64,000 bases of DNA from Callipepla californica brunnescens (taxonomy: Eukaryota; Chordata; Aves; Galliformes; Odontophoridae). The stretch lies in contig JALIRH010000004.1 of NCBI GenBank assembly GCA_023055505.1, forward strand, positions 15,681,368 through 15,745,367, read 5' to 3'. A program made the translations under genes and the position numbers. The notes under the pieces were generated by a model. The model was not told the DNA's origin, did not search any database, and saw only the letters and a list, made by a program, of their open reading frames with translations. Shown here piece by piece: positions 49,574 through 61,500 of this stretch; positions within the stretch are counted from its first letter, which is position 1, and each line of letters starts with the position of its first letter.

Positions 49574-52500
49574 GTGCGGTGCGGCTGCGGCCTGCAAGGC
49601 CTCGCCGGGCCTGGGGCTCGAGTGGCGCGGTGCGGAGTTCCGGGCTGTGCGGCGCGGGCACTGCTGCGGCCGCTGCTGCCTCCGTGCTGCCCGGGGCAGC
49701 CGGGGCTGTCCTCGGAGCGGCTTTCCACGCCTCGGGGCAGGGTGTGGAACGACCTTTGCGGCTGCGATCCCGCCAGGGGTTGCGGGGTGGGGGGGACGGG
49801 ACCGGAGCAGCTCCTGCGGTCTGCTCGTCGCTTAGGTATTGCGTCTCGCTTATTTACGGGACGCTAAGTGTGTATTACTACGAGACAAGGTTATTTGGGC
49901 GGTTCTTTAAGGAAAAAAGTAATAGGTTTTGTGGTTCGTTTGTTTATAAAGTTAGTTTAAGCTCAAGACCGTTTGCTTGTGTAACTGCCCCAGCGAAAAG
50001 AAGTTGCAGGCAGGCCAGCAAACGTTTCAGCTCAGAGATGATTAAAAAAAATGGAACTGAAAGGTAGGGAGCTACGGGGAGAGACAATAAATAGGTTCTG
50101 TAAGTGTCCTGTTCTACAAACATGTAGTTGTTCATCATTTTGACAATTGTGGGTAGCTGTTGTAAGACAGCATCGGTGTGTGAGGTAGAACGAACTCCAG
50201 CTGCAGATGTTACAAACACTGCCTGTGGCGTGGATCAGTTCTCCAGAGGCGAAGGGACTTCTCCACATTAAGAACAGGGTGGGTGTAGAATGATGGGTGC
50301 TGGTGCGTTTTCCACTTACAGGCTTCCAGAGCCTCTTTGTGATTACTATACTGTGCTGGGCTGATCTTCAGCAGTCTTCTCTGATACTTTTTTTTAACTG
50401 ATGGTATTTCTGGCATACAAACATTCTGTGGCAAAATGTTCCATTGCTTCATTAACCTTTGTGAAGAAGTTACCTTCTTTAAACTTCTCATTTCGTAATC
50501 TTTTTTTGAGTCTCTTATTTTTGCATTCTGAGAAGACGTGAGTAATTGTTCTTTATTCGTCAGTTTTATCCCACTCCATTATCTCTTAATATCCGTATGA
50601 AAGTGATTTCTCACCATAAAAGCTCATAGTCCTATTATCTCAAAAAAGAAACCTGGAACACGAGGAAAGGAGCAAGGAGACAACTAGAAGCGTGACAATG
50701 AGTGGGGTAATTTAAAGCACCTAAATTTAAAGCTTCTAAAAGTGCTTGAGTTGTGAAAAGGGCTGTGATAGGCTGGGTCTACGTCAGAAGTAAAAAGAAG
50801 GTGAGAATGTCAAAAGGAAAAAAAAAAAAACAACTGTCAAGATGTTGTTTAAAATAAAGAAGGCAGCACACTTTTCCATAACGCTTTGTTAAACTTGTCA
50901 TGAGATATTACACAACGTAAATCAGCCCAAGAGCTGATTAAGAGGAAGTAATGGATGAGTGGTCAGTTTAGCTGTTCGGAAGCTGTCATGGTTTTATGAT
51001 TTTTGGTACTGGTATTATCAGAAGCTCAGTTATTCTTGTGTTACTGATGGGGACATAATGTGCAGAAATGAAGGATTACTCCCTTTCTGCAGCTAGCTGC
51101 TCTTTCATGAGCTTTGAGTGCCACTAGCTAGCTGGTAATACAAACTACTGCCTCAGGTGAGTATTAGGAGTAGCATGCAGTAATAGAAATTCCTGGAATG
51201 CAGGCTGCCCTACTTCAGTTGCTTTATGGATGTTTTTGAAGTATATGTGAAGTTTAAGCAGTTTGTTTCACGAAGAGTCACTCTTTACGTTCAGTCTGAG
51301 AACTTGTAACCACAGCAGTGTGTGATGGGTAGTTTGTGCTGGCTTGTTCCTGCGTGTGCTGCGCTGTGTGCTGTACCTGCACACCCTTAGGTGGGCTGAT
51401 GGAGCTGTGGTCAGCGGAAAAACCACTGCTTGTTCCTTGGTGGTTTTCCTTCCTGATGAGTGTTTCAATCCAGTTCAGAATCTGGCACGACAGATGGGTT
51501 TCAAATGGAGTAAGGAGTGTTTAAGCAGCATTGGTCCTGGATGTTAAGATTCAGCTCGCTATTAAAGGAATTAAAGCGGCATAATGCTTTGTAATTAGCA
51601 TCTCTACTTGCTGCAGGGGAACTTCTGTATGGAGTAGGGGTGATGATCTATACAGCTCTGAGAAGCTCAGTGCTTCTAGTGGAAGGTGTCACCACCCACA
51701 GCACGGGGTAGAACTGAGTGATCTTCAAGATTTTGCCCAAGTGAAACCATTCTGTGAACAGCTAACCACAACGAGAGCTTGAATTTATTGTGAAGGTTTG
51801 GTCCTTCGGGCACATCCGAAATGCTTGTGTGGTTTTAGTTGGAGGAACTGGATGGAGACTTTTCCATTCTATTGCTAAAGTGGTTTTCTTTCTGTATTTC
51901 AACTGGAGGCTAATGTATTTATTTATCAGGTCCAATTTCTGCTAACGGATTTTTCAAAATTGTTACACATCGATTCAGCTGTTGAAATAGATGCCAAAGA
52001 TACTTTAGAGCAATAAGTTGTAGAAATCACTTACAATCTGTTATGGTGGTACAGCTATTGGGAGAGGTAACTTCTGCATAAGAGAGCAGACAAAAAGCAG
52101 GAACTCCTTGGAAAAAAAAGTGTTTAAATTGAGTGAAGAAGGTGATCACACAGTTCTTGTAGTCTGCACTAATCTAATCACAAGTGGCATGTGAGGGTTG
52201 TTAGCCCTAGGGCTAAGAGTTTGAACAGTAAGCACTTAAACAGGTACCGGAGCCAGAAAAACAGTACAGTCAATAGGGACGAATTTTACTGGATTAGGGA
52301 GATGATATTGCTCTAAGAGAGAAATGAACTCCTTTGTGTGGGACTTGTACAATGCAGTTTGTTTTAGTAGGCACAATAAAGAAGGAGAAAATCCTTTCTT
52401 TTCTAAAGAGCACACCAAGCTTATTCTATTGTATGTTTTATTTCTTTTCCAGCACAAGGATGCCTACCAGGTGATCTTGGACGGTGTGAAAGGAGGCGCC

Positions 52501-55500
52501 AAGGAAAAGAGACTTGCAGCCCAGTTTATTCCAAAGTTCTTCAAGCATTTTCCTGAATTAGCTGACTCAGCTATCAATGCCCAGTTGGACCTCTGTGAGG
52601 ATGAAGATGTTTCTGTAAGAATGAGGACTGGAAACTTCTATCCAGTTACTGTGTTAATTTATATTTTGTTCTTTTTTTTTTCCCTTTTTTTCTTTCTTAA
52701 CCTGTGTCTTTCAGGAGGGGAGGGTTGGTCTCTGTTCTCTGGAAACCTTTAGCACTTAGTTGTATTCCTGCAATGGAAGAATCTGTTGTGTGATGGCATG
52801 GGAGGATAAATCATTTTTCCTTTGTCTTTTCACTGCCATCATTGATCAACAGAATAGCTCTTGAGAAATGAGCTTAGATATGGTTTCTTTGAATATCTAT
52901 TGCATTTTTCCTTTCAAAGCACTTTGTGGTAATGGATTCCAATAAATCTTGCTGGAAGGCAAGAAAATTTCCTTTGCACCTGAAAACCATAAGGTTGTGA
53001 TTCTGAATGTATTACTCTTGCAGAAGTCTTGAGGTGCTTCGTGCTGCTTCTTGTTTTGAAATAAGCTGTACCTTGAAGCATCTTTGGTGGTTGGATCTTA
53101 AAAGATGGGAGTGGATTTATTGAGGGGAAAAGACACCATTTCTCTGCCATATGTACACCTGTAACAGTATCCTTCCCAATAGCAAATAAGACTCCATAAT
53201 AACTCAGATTCCAGCCCTTAGTTGTGTTTGTTACCTAAACTGTTGATCAGATTAATTATTTTGTGAGTAGAGTTCTGGTCAAAATGTTTTTTCTCCAGTT
53301 CTGCTTAAATCTAAGAAAAATAGATTTTTTTCTTTTTCCAAAGTACGTCTCAATAGTTTCATAGCAGAGGGGATGGTTGGACTGTCACTGAGCATCACCA
53401 CGGGAATATGATCCTCATGTTAAGAGGATATGCAGTCGTTTTCTCAAACTTTTATATGGGAGTTGAAACGTCCGAGTTTTTTTTGTACCTTTTAATCTTT
53501 CTTTTTGTGGTACTATTCCACGATTTCCCATTATTTTTTTCTTTCCATGGTGCAAATTCCACAGATCCGGCGCCAGGCAATTAAGGAGCTGCCTCAGTTT
53601 GCCACTGGAGATAATCTTCCTCGGGTAGCAGACATACTGACCCAGCTTCTGCAGTCAGGTAGGAGATGCTCGCATGGGAATGCATTATTTTGCTACAGAG
53701 CAGTATGTCCCAGTGACACTCACGCTCTGCTGTTGCTTTTTTTCTCCTCTTTTATTTACTCTCCCATTATGCTGCTGCTTTTGTGAATTACTCTATGAAT
53801 TTTTTGTGAATTACTATCGTGAATCTTTTTTTAATGTCTCAGACCTTTTTCTTTTAAGTTCTCTGAAAGGATAGGAAGGTAAATCTACAGTTACAGACTG
53901 CAATCAATTACCTTCTGACCAGGAGCTACTGGATTTCTAATCCAGGAACCTTAAAAGATGGAATGTGTGTTTTTTGTACAAAATAGCTAATTTGGAATCT
54001 AATATACATTGTTTTTTATAATGCAGTAGGTTTATGGAGTGCTAAATGTTAGATGTTCAAAACTGCATTAAAAATGCATGCTTGAGTCTCTACAGTCTTG
54101 CTTCTCAGAAGAGAAATATTTTTAAGGGGCACGTACATTCCTCCATTTAGATTAAAGAAAATTGTTTCTTCCACCAAGAAATTCCTTGGAGTAAAAATAA
54201 AGTATTAGTTCATTTTACCTGAATTCAATAACGGTCAGTTTATTCAACTACTCCTTAAAATTATCAAACTTAATGAGTTAAAACTTTCCTTCAAGTTTTC
54301 AAGCCTATCGCATTTGTGATGTTGAAGTTATAGGGGATGAGATGATGAGGATGAAATGGCAAACAGCATTTTTCTTACGGCTCCATCTTTCATAATCATG
54401 GTTTTCTGTTTCCACAGTCTCATAGCAGTTAAAACACATGCTACTTTATTTATAATGCTGATAATAGGATCCTCCTTGAGTGACATCAGTAATCTCTGCA
54501 TTTACGTTTGCTTTTCAAGGATATGAATATGAGGTTTTTTTCTCTCTTCAGATGATTCTGCGGAATTCAATTTGGTGAACAACGCTTTGCTCAGTATATT
54601 TAAGATGGATGCTAAAGGTAAAGGACACAGTTTTCTATAGATGTATTTTTTAGCACTTTGTACTACCTAATGCAATGAGAGCTGGACTGAAATTTGTGTT
54701 GTCTTAGTACAATGCAAAAGTTAGAGGCATATTCATTGCTTTGTTTTGCAAACAGTACTGAAATTTGTAGTAGTTGTGGATCTGAATTATACAGACCAAT
54801 AAAAAAAAATGAAGTCTCTTATGTCAAGCTATGAAAACTATTTTTAAGTGTTTTATGGGCTCTTAGGGAAGCTACTATCTTCTGTATGGATGGCTCAGCT
54901 CCTGAGTTTTAAATAATTGTTGTTTCCCGATTCACTCTCTTTTCAGGGACTTTGGGTGGCTTATTCAGTCAAATTCTTCAGGGGGAGGATATTGTGAGAG
55001 AAAGAGCCATCAAGTTCCTCTCTACAAAACTGAAAACCCTACCTGAAGAGGTGCTGACTAAGGAGGTTGAAGAGTTCATATTAGCTGAATCAAAGAAGGT
55101 GACCATCTTACTATGCTACAAGTTTAGTTATTATTAAACTATCACTGGCAATGTTTTGGAGGTCTGTTTATTTAAAACCATGCACGCTAAAGGCTTAGAA
55201 AAAAGTCTTGGTGGTGGAGAGCCCTCTGCCAGGTGCAGTATTCCACATTTGGTTTAGTGAGTGCCAAGTGAGGGAGAGTCTTCTATCCCCTTGCTTTCTT
55301 AAGCATGCTGTCTGTGCTTTTGTCAAAGCTCAGGGTGGTGTTCATCACTCAAGGAATGCCCTAACTCATAAAGCTTCCTGTGCCCAAGCTCCTTGGGCCA
55401 TCTGCAGCAGAGCAGTTCCTCAGGCAGTTGGTCCACAGAATATGTGAATGCAGGGCAGGGAGTTCATCCCAGATGCAGGACTTGGTATTTGACCTTGTTA

Positions 55501-58500
55501 CATTCCATGAGATTTGATTGCACTTCCTAAGCTGAGGAAAAAAGTGTATTAAGACTATGGATACTTAGTAGCTATTCATTTAATGTTTATTCTGCATGAA
55601 CCATGCAATTCAATTAGGTAGCAAATTTGTCTTAAGGTTGGTGTTGAAGAACATTACTTGTGCACAGGTTGATGGCAGTTGCTTTAACTTGGAGATGTGT
55701 ACAATGATACTGCATGTTCTCATGTGTTCCTTTAAACTTGCTTCAAAAAAAAAAGGGATTATTTAAATGTGAAATTGTTGCATGCTTTACCTTTTCAAAT
55801 CAAGTAGGTATGGCCTGGAGGTTTGCAAATTACTACAATGGAATATGTTTTCTGGTGTTTTATTAAGGTACTGGAAGATGTGACAGGTGAAGAATTTGTT
55901 CTATTCATGAAAATATTGTCTGGATTAAAAAGCTTACAGACAGTAAGCGGGAGGCAGCAGCTAGTGGAGCTGGTAGCCGAACAAGCTGACCTGGAACAAA
56001 CGTTCAATCCATCAGATCCAGATTGTGTGGACAGACTTCTGCAGTGTACTCGACAGGCAGTGCCACTCTTCTCAGTATGTATTTATTTCTTTCACGTGAG
56101 AAATAACGTGCAAAGTTGATAGCTGCAGCCCACCTTCGGTACTCTGAGTGATTACATTAGAATGACAGCATACCAGTACTCTGCCTTTAGTGCATTAGAA
56201 TGGAAGGCACCCTTTAAGCCCGTGAATACAGAGTGCTTTTGGGTATTCTTTGCTTGTCAATGTTTTCTTTCAAATTTAAGATGTTATGGTCAATGATGAC
56301 AAGATTCTCACAGTAGGTTTGTATATGTGTTTGATTAATTCAGGGCTGATGCCAGGCAACTGCAGCATGTTGTCCTGTTACCATGCAATCTTTTCAGCCC
56401 TTGTTGCTGAATGCCTCAAAGTTCAAGCTACCTTGAAAGGGTTTTTGCATTTTGGAGGTAAAGATAAGTTTAATAAAGCCTTAAGGTGTATCCATGTGGT
56501 AGACACTTACAAGACTGGCAGAGCGATGGTGGGGGGGAGCATTTAATTCATTCAGAAGAGCCGTCTGAAGTCTGTATTGTTTGGGTTGGTTTTTTTTGCA
56601 GAAGAATGTTCATTCCACAAAATTTGTTACTTACTTCTGTGAGCACGTGCTTCCGAACCTCAGTTCTTTGACTACTCCAGTGGAGGGTCTCGATATCCAG
56701 TTAGAGGTAAGCCAAGGTTACAATGTCTTTGCAATCCTGAGAAATATGTATATGTACTGTAGGAAATCTAGCTCTGCTGGGATAATGTTTGCTGTATTGA
56801 GGCACAACTGAGCACTGACTTCTAAAGCGTATTATTTGTCCCAGCTTTTGGAACAAGACTAGAATATAAGTAGATCCATGTAATCATTTCTATATTGCTT
56901 TCAATCTTTTTTAAGCATGTGGCATTTACTGAAATTATTGTTGCGTGGCTTGTGTTAATTTAGTCTCCTGAGGGAGTGGTTTGATGTCTGTAATTTTGCT
57001 TACATTAATCAGTGCTGCAGTCTCAGTTAGATCATTATGAATCTCAGTGTGATGGTGAGCTATGCGTGAGAGAACAAGGTTTACAAAAAAAGTGTCAGTG
57101 TTGCTTGTTGGGATTGGACAGCAGTACCGATGTTTCTGTTTGGGGACGTGAACAGACTAGGTATATTCTCCCTTCCATTCTTTCCTTAGGCCAGGAGTTT
57201 GGTTTGTTTGTTTTCTTTTTAAAGATGTAATAGCTGACCTCTACTGCACCAATAGTAATGATATAATGATTTCATTTGGTCTGAAAGTTAAGCTTCTATT
57301 CTTCTCTGTTAACACATGAAAAAACAGTTATCCTTATATGTAGGTTTTGAAGCTTCTTGCTGAGATGAGTTCATTTTGTGGAGATATGGAAAAGCTTGAG
57401 TCAAACTTGAAGAAGCTATTTGATAAACTACTGGTAAGACTAATTCAATTTTTTACTGATGTAAAGCACCAAAATAAACATTTCATCAAAACAAGTTATG
57501 CTAATCCATTAATCTGTTTATCCTTTTGCAGAAGTGGCTGTATCACGGGTAGTGTTGTCCATAATACAAGGACAAACAACATTTGCTATTCAGAGCCCTT
57601 GTAGGGCTTAGGATCCAGTATACATGCAGTAAAAGGAAAAAAATACATAGTGATGAGAGGCTCATGTTGACTCCCGTTAAATGCTGTATCTGCACTGCTG
57701 ATGTTAAACAAATTGTGCACTGTTTCAGAAGCGGTGATGCAGTCCGTTGTTGCTTCCTGTGGTGGCAGTGCTACCACAGTATCTCCTGTGACTCAGAGGT
57801 GTCAGAGAACGTGAGTGTAGGCTAACTGCATGCACCAGGTCTTGTGGAGCAGCTCCACACGTTAGTGTGGGGATGAGAAATGCTTGTTAAATGGTCAGCA
57901 GAAATAAAGCCTCCAGTCCAAACTGCAAGCAAAACTGTCAATCCATGTAATCATGCCTCATATATTTGTTTCTCCCTTCTGTTCATTAGGAGTATATGCC
58001 ACTTCCTCCAGAGGAGGCAGAGAATGGGGAAAATGCTGGCAGTGAAGAGCCCAAGTTGCAGTTCAGTTACGTTGAGTGTCTCTTGTACAGCTTCCATCAG
58101 CTGGGTCGTAAACTTCCAGACTTCCTCACTGCCAAGCTGAATGCAGAGAAATTGAAAGACTTCAAAATCAGGTAATTGTTTAGGGGCAAGTCTTGGAATT
58201 CTGTTAGAAAGTGTTACGTTGAGGATTTTTCTTCATGGGGAAAGAGGTTTAGAACTTCCTTTTACTTATGCTTTTATTTTATGGGAATATGTAAAACTAA
58301 GCTCTTGCTTTTCAACTTTCTAGGCTACAATATTTTGCTCGAGGGCTGCAGGTGTATATTCGACAGCTTCGTCTAGCTCTCCAAGGGAAAACAGGAGAAG
58401 CCTTGAAAACAGAGGAGGTAAGTGTTGGGGAAATAGTGACTTTTTAATCGAGCCTACAGAAACAACCATAGGTGCATAATTGTATGGATAATAATAATCT

Positions 58501-61500
58501 GGTGTGAGCATCCAAGTAGGTGAAGGGAATGATGCTGCTAATATCTATTGCCACTTTCCCTTTAAGCTTATTTATGTTAACTGTATAGTGGATGATTGAT
58601 ACGAGCTCAACTTGTCCACTAATCTTATTTCAAAGACATGGTCTTACTTATTTGTTTATTTATTTGCATGTGAGCTTATGGCTTATTATGAAAATTGAAC
58701 TGCCATTAGTACTGAGCCACTTAACTCTGTATTTCTGGGTCCTCTCAGATTTTAAGTAACGGAACACACTACAGGTAATGCCATTAAAATAAACTGAAAA
58801 TGTTGCTAGGCATTGAGGGTGCTGCTTTCAACTTGGTGTGAGCTCTGCAGATTGGCCAGTTTTAAAATGACCAAGAAGGCTTTAAATAATACTAAAGCTC
58901 TACTTAGGCTGCAGTTGAGATAATGGTTCAATACCTGATTGGGTCATTGTTTATCTTGCATGGTTTCCTGAGCATTACTCCTGCATTGTTTTAAAGTGGG
59001 TCCTAATGATGTAACTGCAATCTAACAGAAGAATGCCCTTGGAGGAAGGGAGTGGCAAGTGGGCTGGAACATTACAAGCAATTGGCTATTGTAGAGCTGC
59101 TGGAAGCCTACAAAAAACTGTAACCTTGGAAGTATGCACACATTTCTCACTACTGCTGCAGCAGTAATAGTAATTGGTGTAATTTGAAGCTACTGGAATA
59201 GCAAGTGTTCAGTGGTATTTTTTTATTTTTCTTTAACAGAACAAGATCAAAGTGGTTGCTTTGAAAATAACCAATAACATTAATGTTTTAATCAAGGTAA
59301 GTCTTAACATTATGAGGAAATAATTTCACGCAGTAGAGTAACCTGTGAAGGGGAAAAAAAAAAGAATAATTTGAACCAAACTGTACTGTGTTAAGTTAGA
59401 CTTTGTTGGTCAGTTGAGTGTGCTGCCTACTTTTTTTTTTTTTTTCTGAAGAGACAGATGTGCTGCTTCTGCACCTTTGCTGCTGTTGGGAGAGGGTGCT
59501 GAGGCCCTTTTTAGTGGCAGAAGTTGCCAGCAGGAGTAGATAACCCTGTTTTAAGGGGGTGTGGATTCTAGCTGAGCTTTCTTATTTTCTGTTTCTTCTG
59601 TGTTAGAGACAGGTAACGAATAGTTCGGTGAGGTGCAAAGAGATGTAAAGAAAGGACGAGGCAAAGCAAGCTGCTATTTAGAGCTGTTTTCTCCTAACAG
59701 TCTGAGAAAGATGAGCCAAGGAAATAGACTTCTGTCCACAGCCCTTGAAAACATTCTTATTTATTCTGTGTGCGTTTGTAAAACTTCACCAGCTTCTCTA
59801 GCTGCCTCTCTTCATATCCCATCTCCCACCTTTAATCTATGACCCCAAACTAAATTTTGCCCATACTACCGAGGAACTTTTTTAACCTTCACAACTGGGT
59901 TATCAGATGTCCTTGTGGGACCCATTTAGTTCACTAAAAGATGGAGGTTTTTTTTTTTTTTTTTTTTTTACATAGATCGAGAAACGGAGTGTATTTCTTG
60001 CAGTGTAAGGTGGTTTTCTGGTAATAACATTTCATTTGAATTTCCTGCTAAAGGATATGGATCTAAGGCAGTTATCTGCTGTTGCCTTCTCTGCTATGGG
60101 ACTTAAAAGGGTTTTAAAACTCTTGGAAGGCAGGTGCTATTCTGGAGCCTCAGTAGGCAACTAAAACTTGGAGTGCAATGGGTGTGGATTTGACTGCAGA
60201 TTAAACTGTCCAATTTTGTCTTGACAGGATCTCTTCCACATTCCTCCTTCTTACAAAAGTACAGTCACACTGTCCTGGAAACCAGTACAGAAGGCAGATG
60301 CAAGGTAAGAGGTTTTTCATTAACAGCAACAATGGAAAAGTGTAGTTAACTTTTGCTGTTCACGAAAGAAAGATTCCCAGCTGTGTGTTTATATAATATA
60401 TGCAGCACATGAGTTAGAAGTTTCACAACCAAGATTAAAACCCATCCCCAAAGGATTTAAGGCTGTGATATAATAATCTTGGTCTTGCTTTAGGGATACA
60501 ATAGACTGAATCAACTAGAGATTAGTTTGCTTCCTCTTCAGAACTGTTTTTCAGGACATGTAAGCTAGCAGAAACTACTGAACAGTTGTTGTTCTTTGAA
60601 GCTGAATCATTATTCCTGTACTTGTCACCACAGAGGTAAAATGTGTTTTTGTTTTCTTCTGTCAGTCAAAAAAGAACAAGTGAAGATACAACCTCAAGTT
60701 CACCTCCAAAGAAAGCTTCAGCAGGACCGAAAAGGGATGCCAGGCAGATATATAATCCTCCCAGTGGAAAATACAGTAGTAACCTGGGCAGTTTTTCTTA
60801 TGGTAAGTTAGGCAGCTTGAAAAACCTTTGTCCATTTACAGTTGTGCCTTTTTTGGGGGGCGGAGTCAAATTTAGCACATTCTCAGAAGGTCATGTTGTA
60901 CTGTCACCAATTTTTGTGTGTAATCTTCTCTCCCTAGCTGCCCATCAGTTAATGTTTGAGTACTGTCAGCCTATATATCCTGTAATGTGATTTGCCAGGT
61001 TAGTTTTAGTAGTGTTTAAATACATAAGCTTTTGTAAGGTTACTGTGGTGAGTGCTTTATCTCATAACTGAGAACTCACCCTGAATTGCCAATTGATCAG
61101 GTTCTGCAAGTGACCTCTTATGGCCTGTCTTATGACTTGACCTGTGTTCACTTCTTCTTAAAGGTATTGCTAATGTTGCAGATCTCTTCCAAAACTTCTA
61201 GGATTTGTCAGATGTACTGTGCATGCTCACAGTGTCAGGGTGAATCTGTCTTTCTGAAAGTCATTTTTGTGGGTGAAATGGGAGAGCAGTTGCAGGCTGG
61301 ATGAACAGGCCCAACAGTGGCAGCAGCCTGTTCTCATCTGGATGTCTGTTGGGTCTACCCCTGCCAAGTAAATGGCTTCCCATGACAAATTATCACCCAT
61401 TCACACAGGTTAAAAAAAAACACAACTGATATAAAGCATTGTCTTACATCTACAAGAAACAAAGGGGGAGGTGCCCAGGCTTCTCATCCACCTTACATCT

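Larger units (their letters stand above)
49130..49830 (+). promoter_or_regulatory. API5: API5 CpG island promoter
   Basis: A very GC-rich, CpG-dense block of about 700 bases covers the 5'UTR, the first coding exon and the start of intron 1. Such islands mark housekeeping promoters, which fits the broad expression expected of API5. Candidate ETS sites (CACTTCCGG at 49267, ACTTCCGC near 49217 and 49380) and a CRE-like GCGTCAC at 49264 are visible. The exact start sites cannot be read from sequence. A window between about 49265 and 49440 would avoid the long overlapping upstream frame that begins at 49260. Confidence 0.88.

Noticed and set aside
49260..49835. 191-codon plus-strand frame over the API5 start region
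   Set aside because: It is a different frame from API5, Arg/Ala-rich and driven by CpG-island composition. It is kept only as a possible upstream frame, not as a gene.
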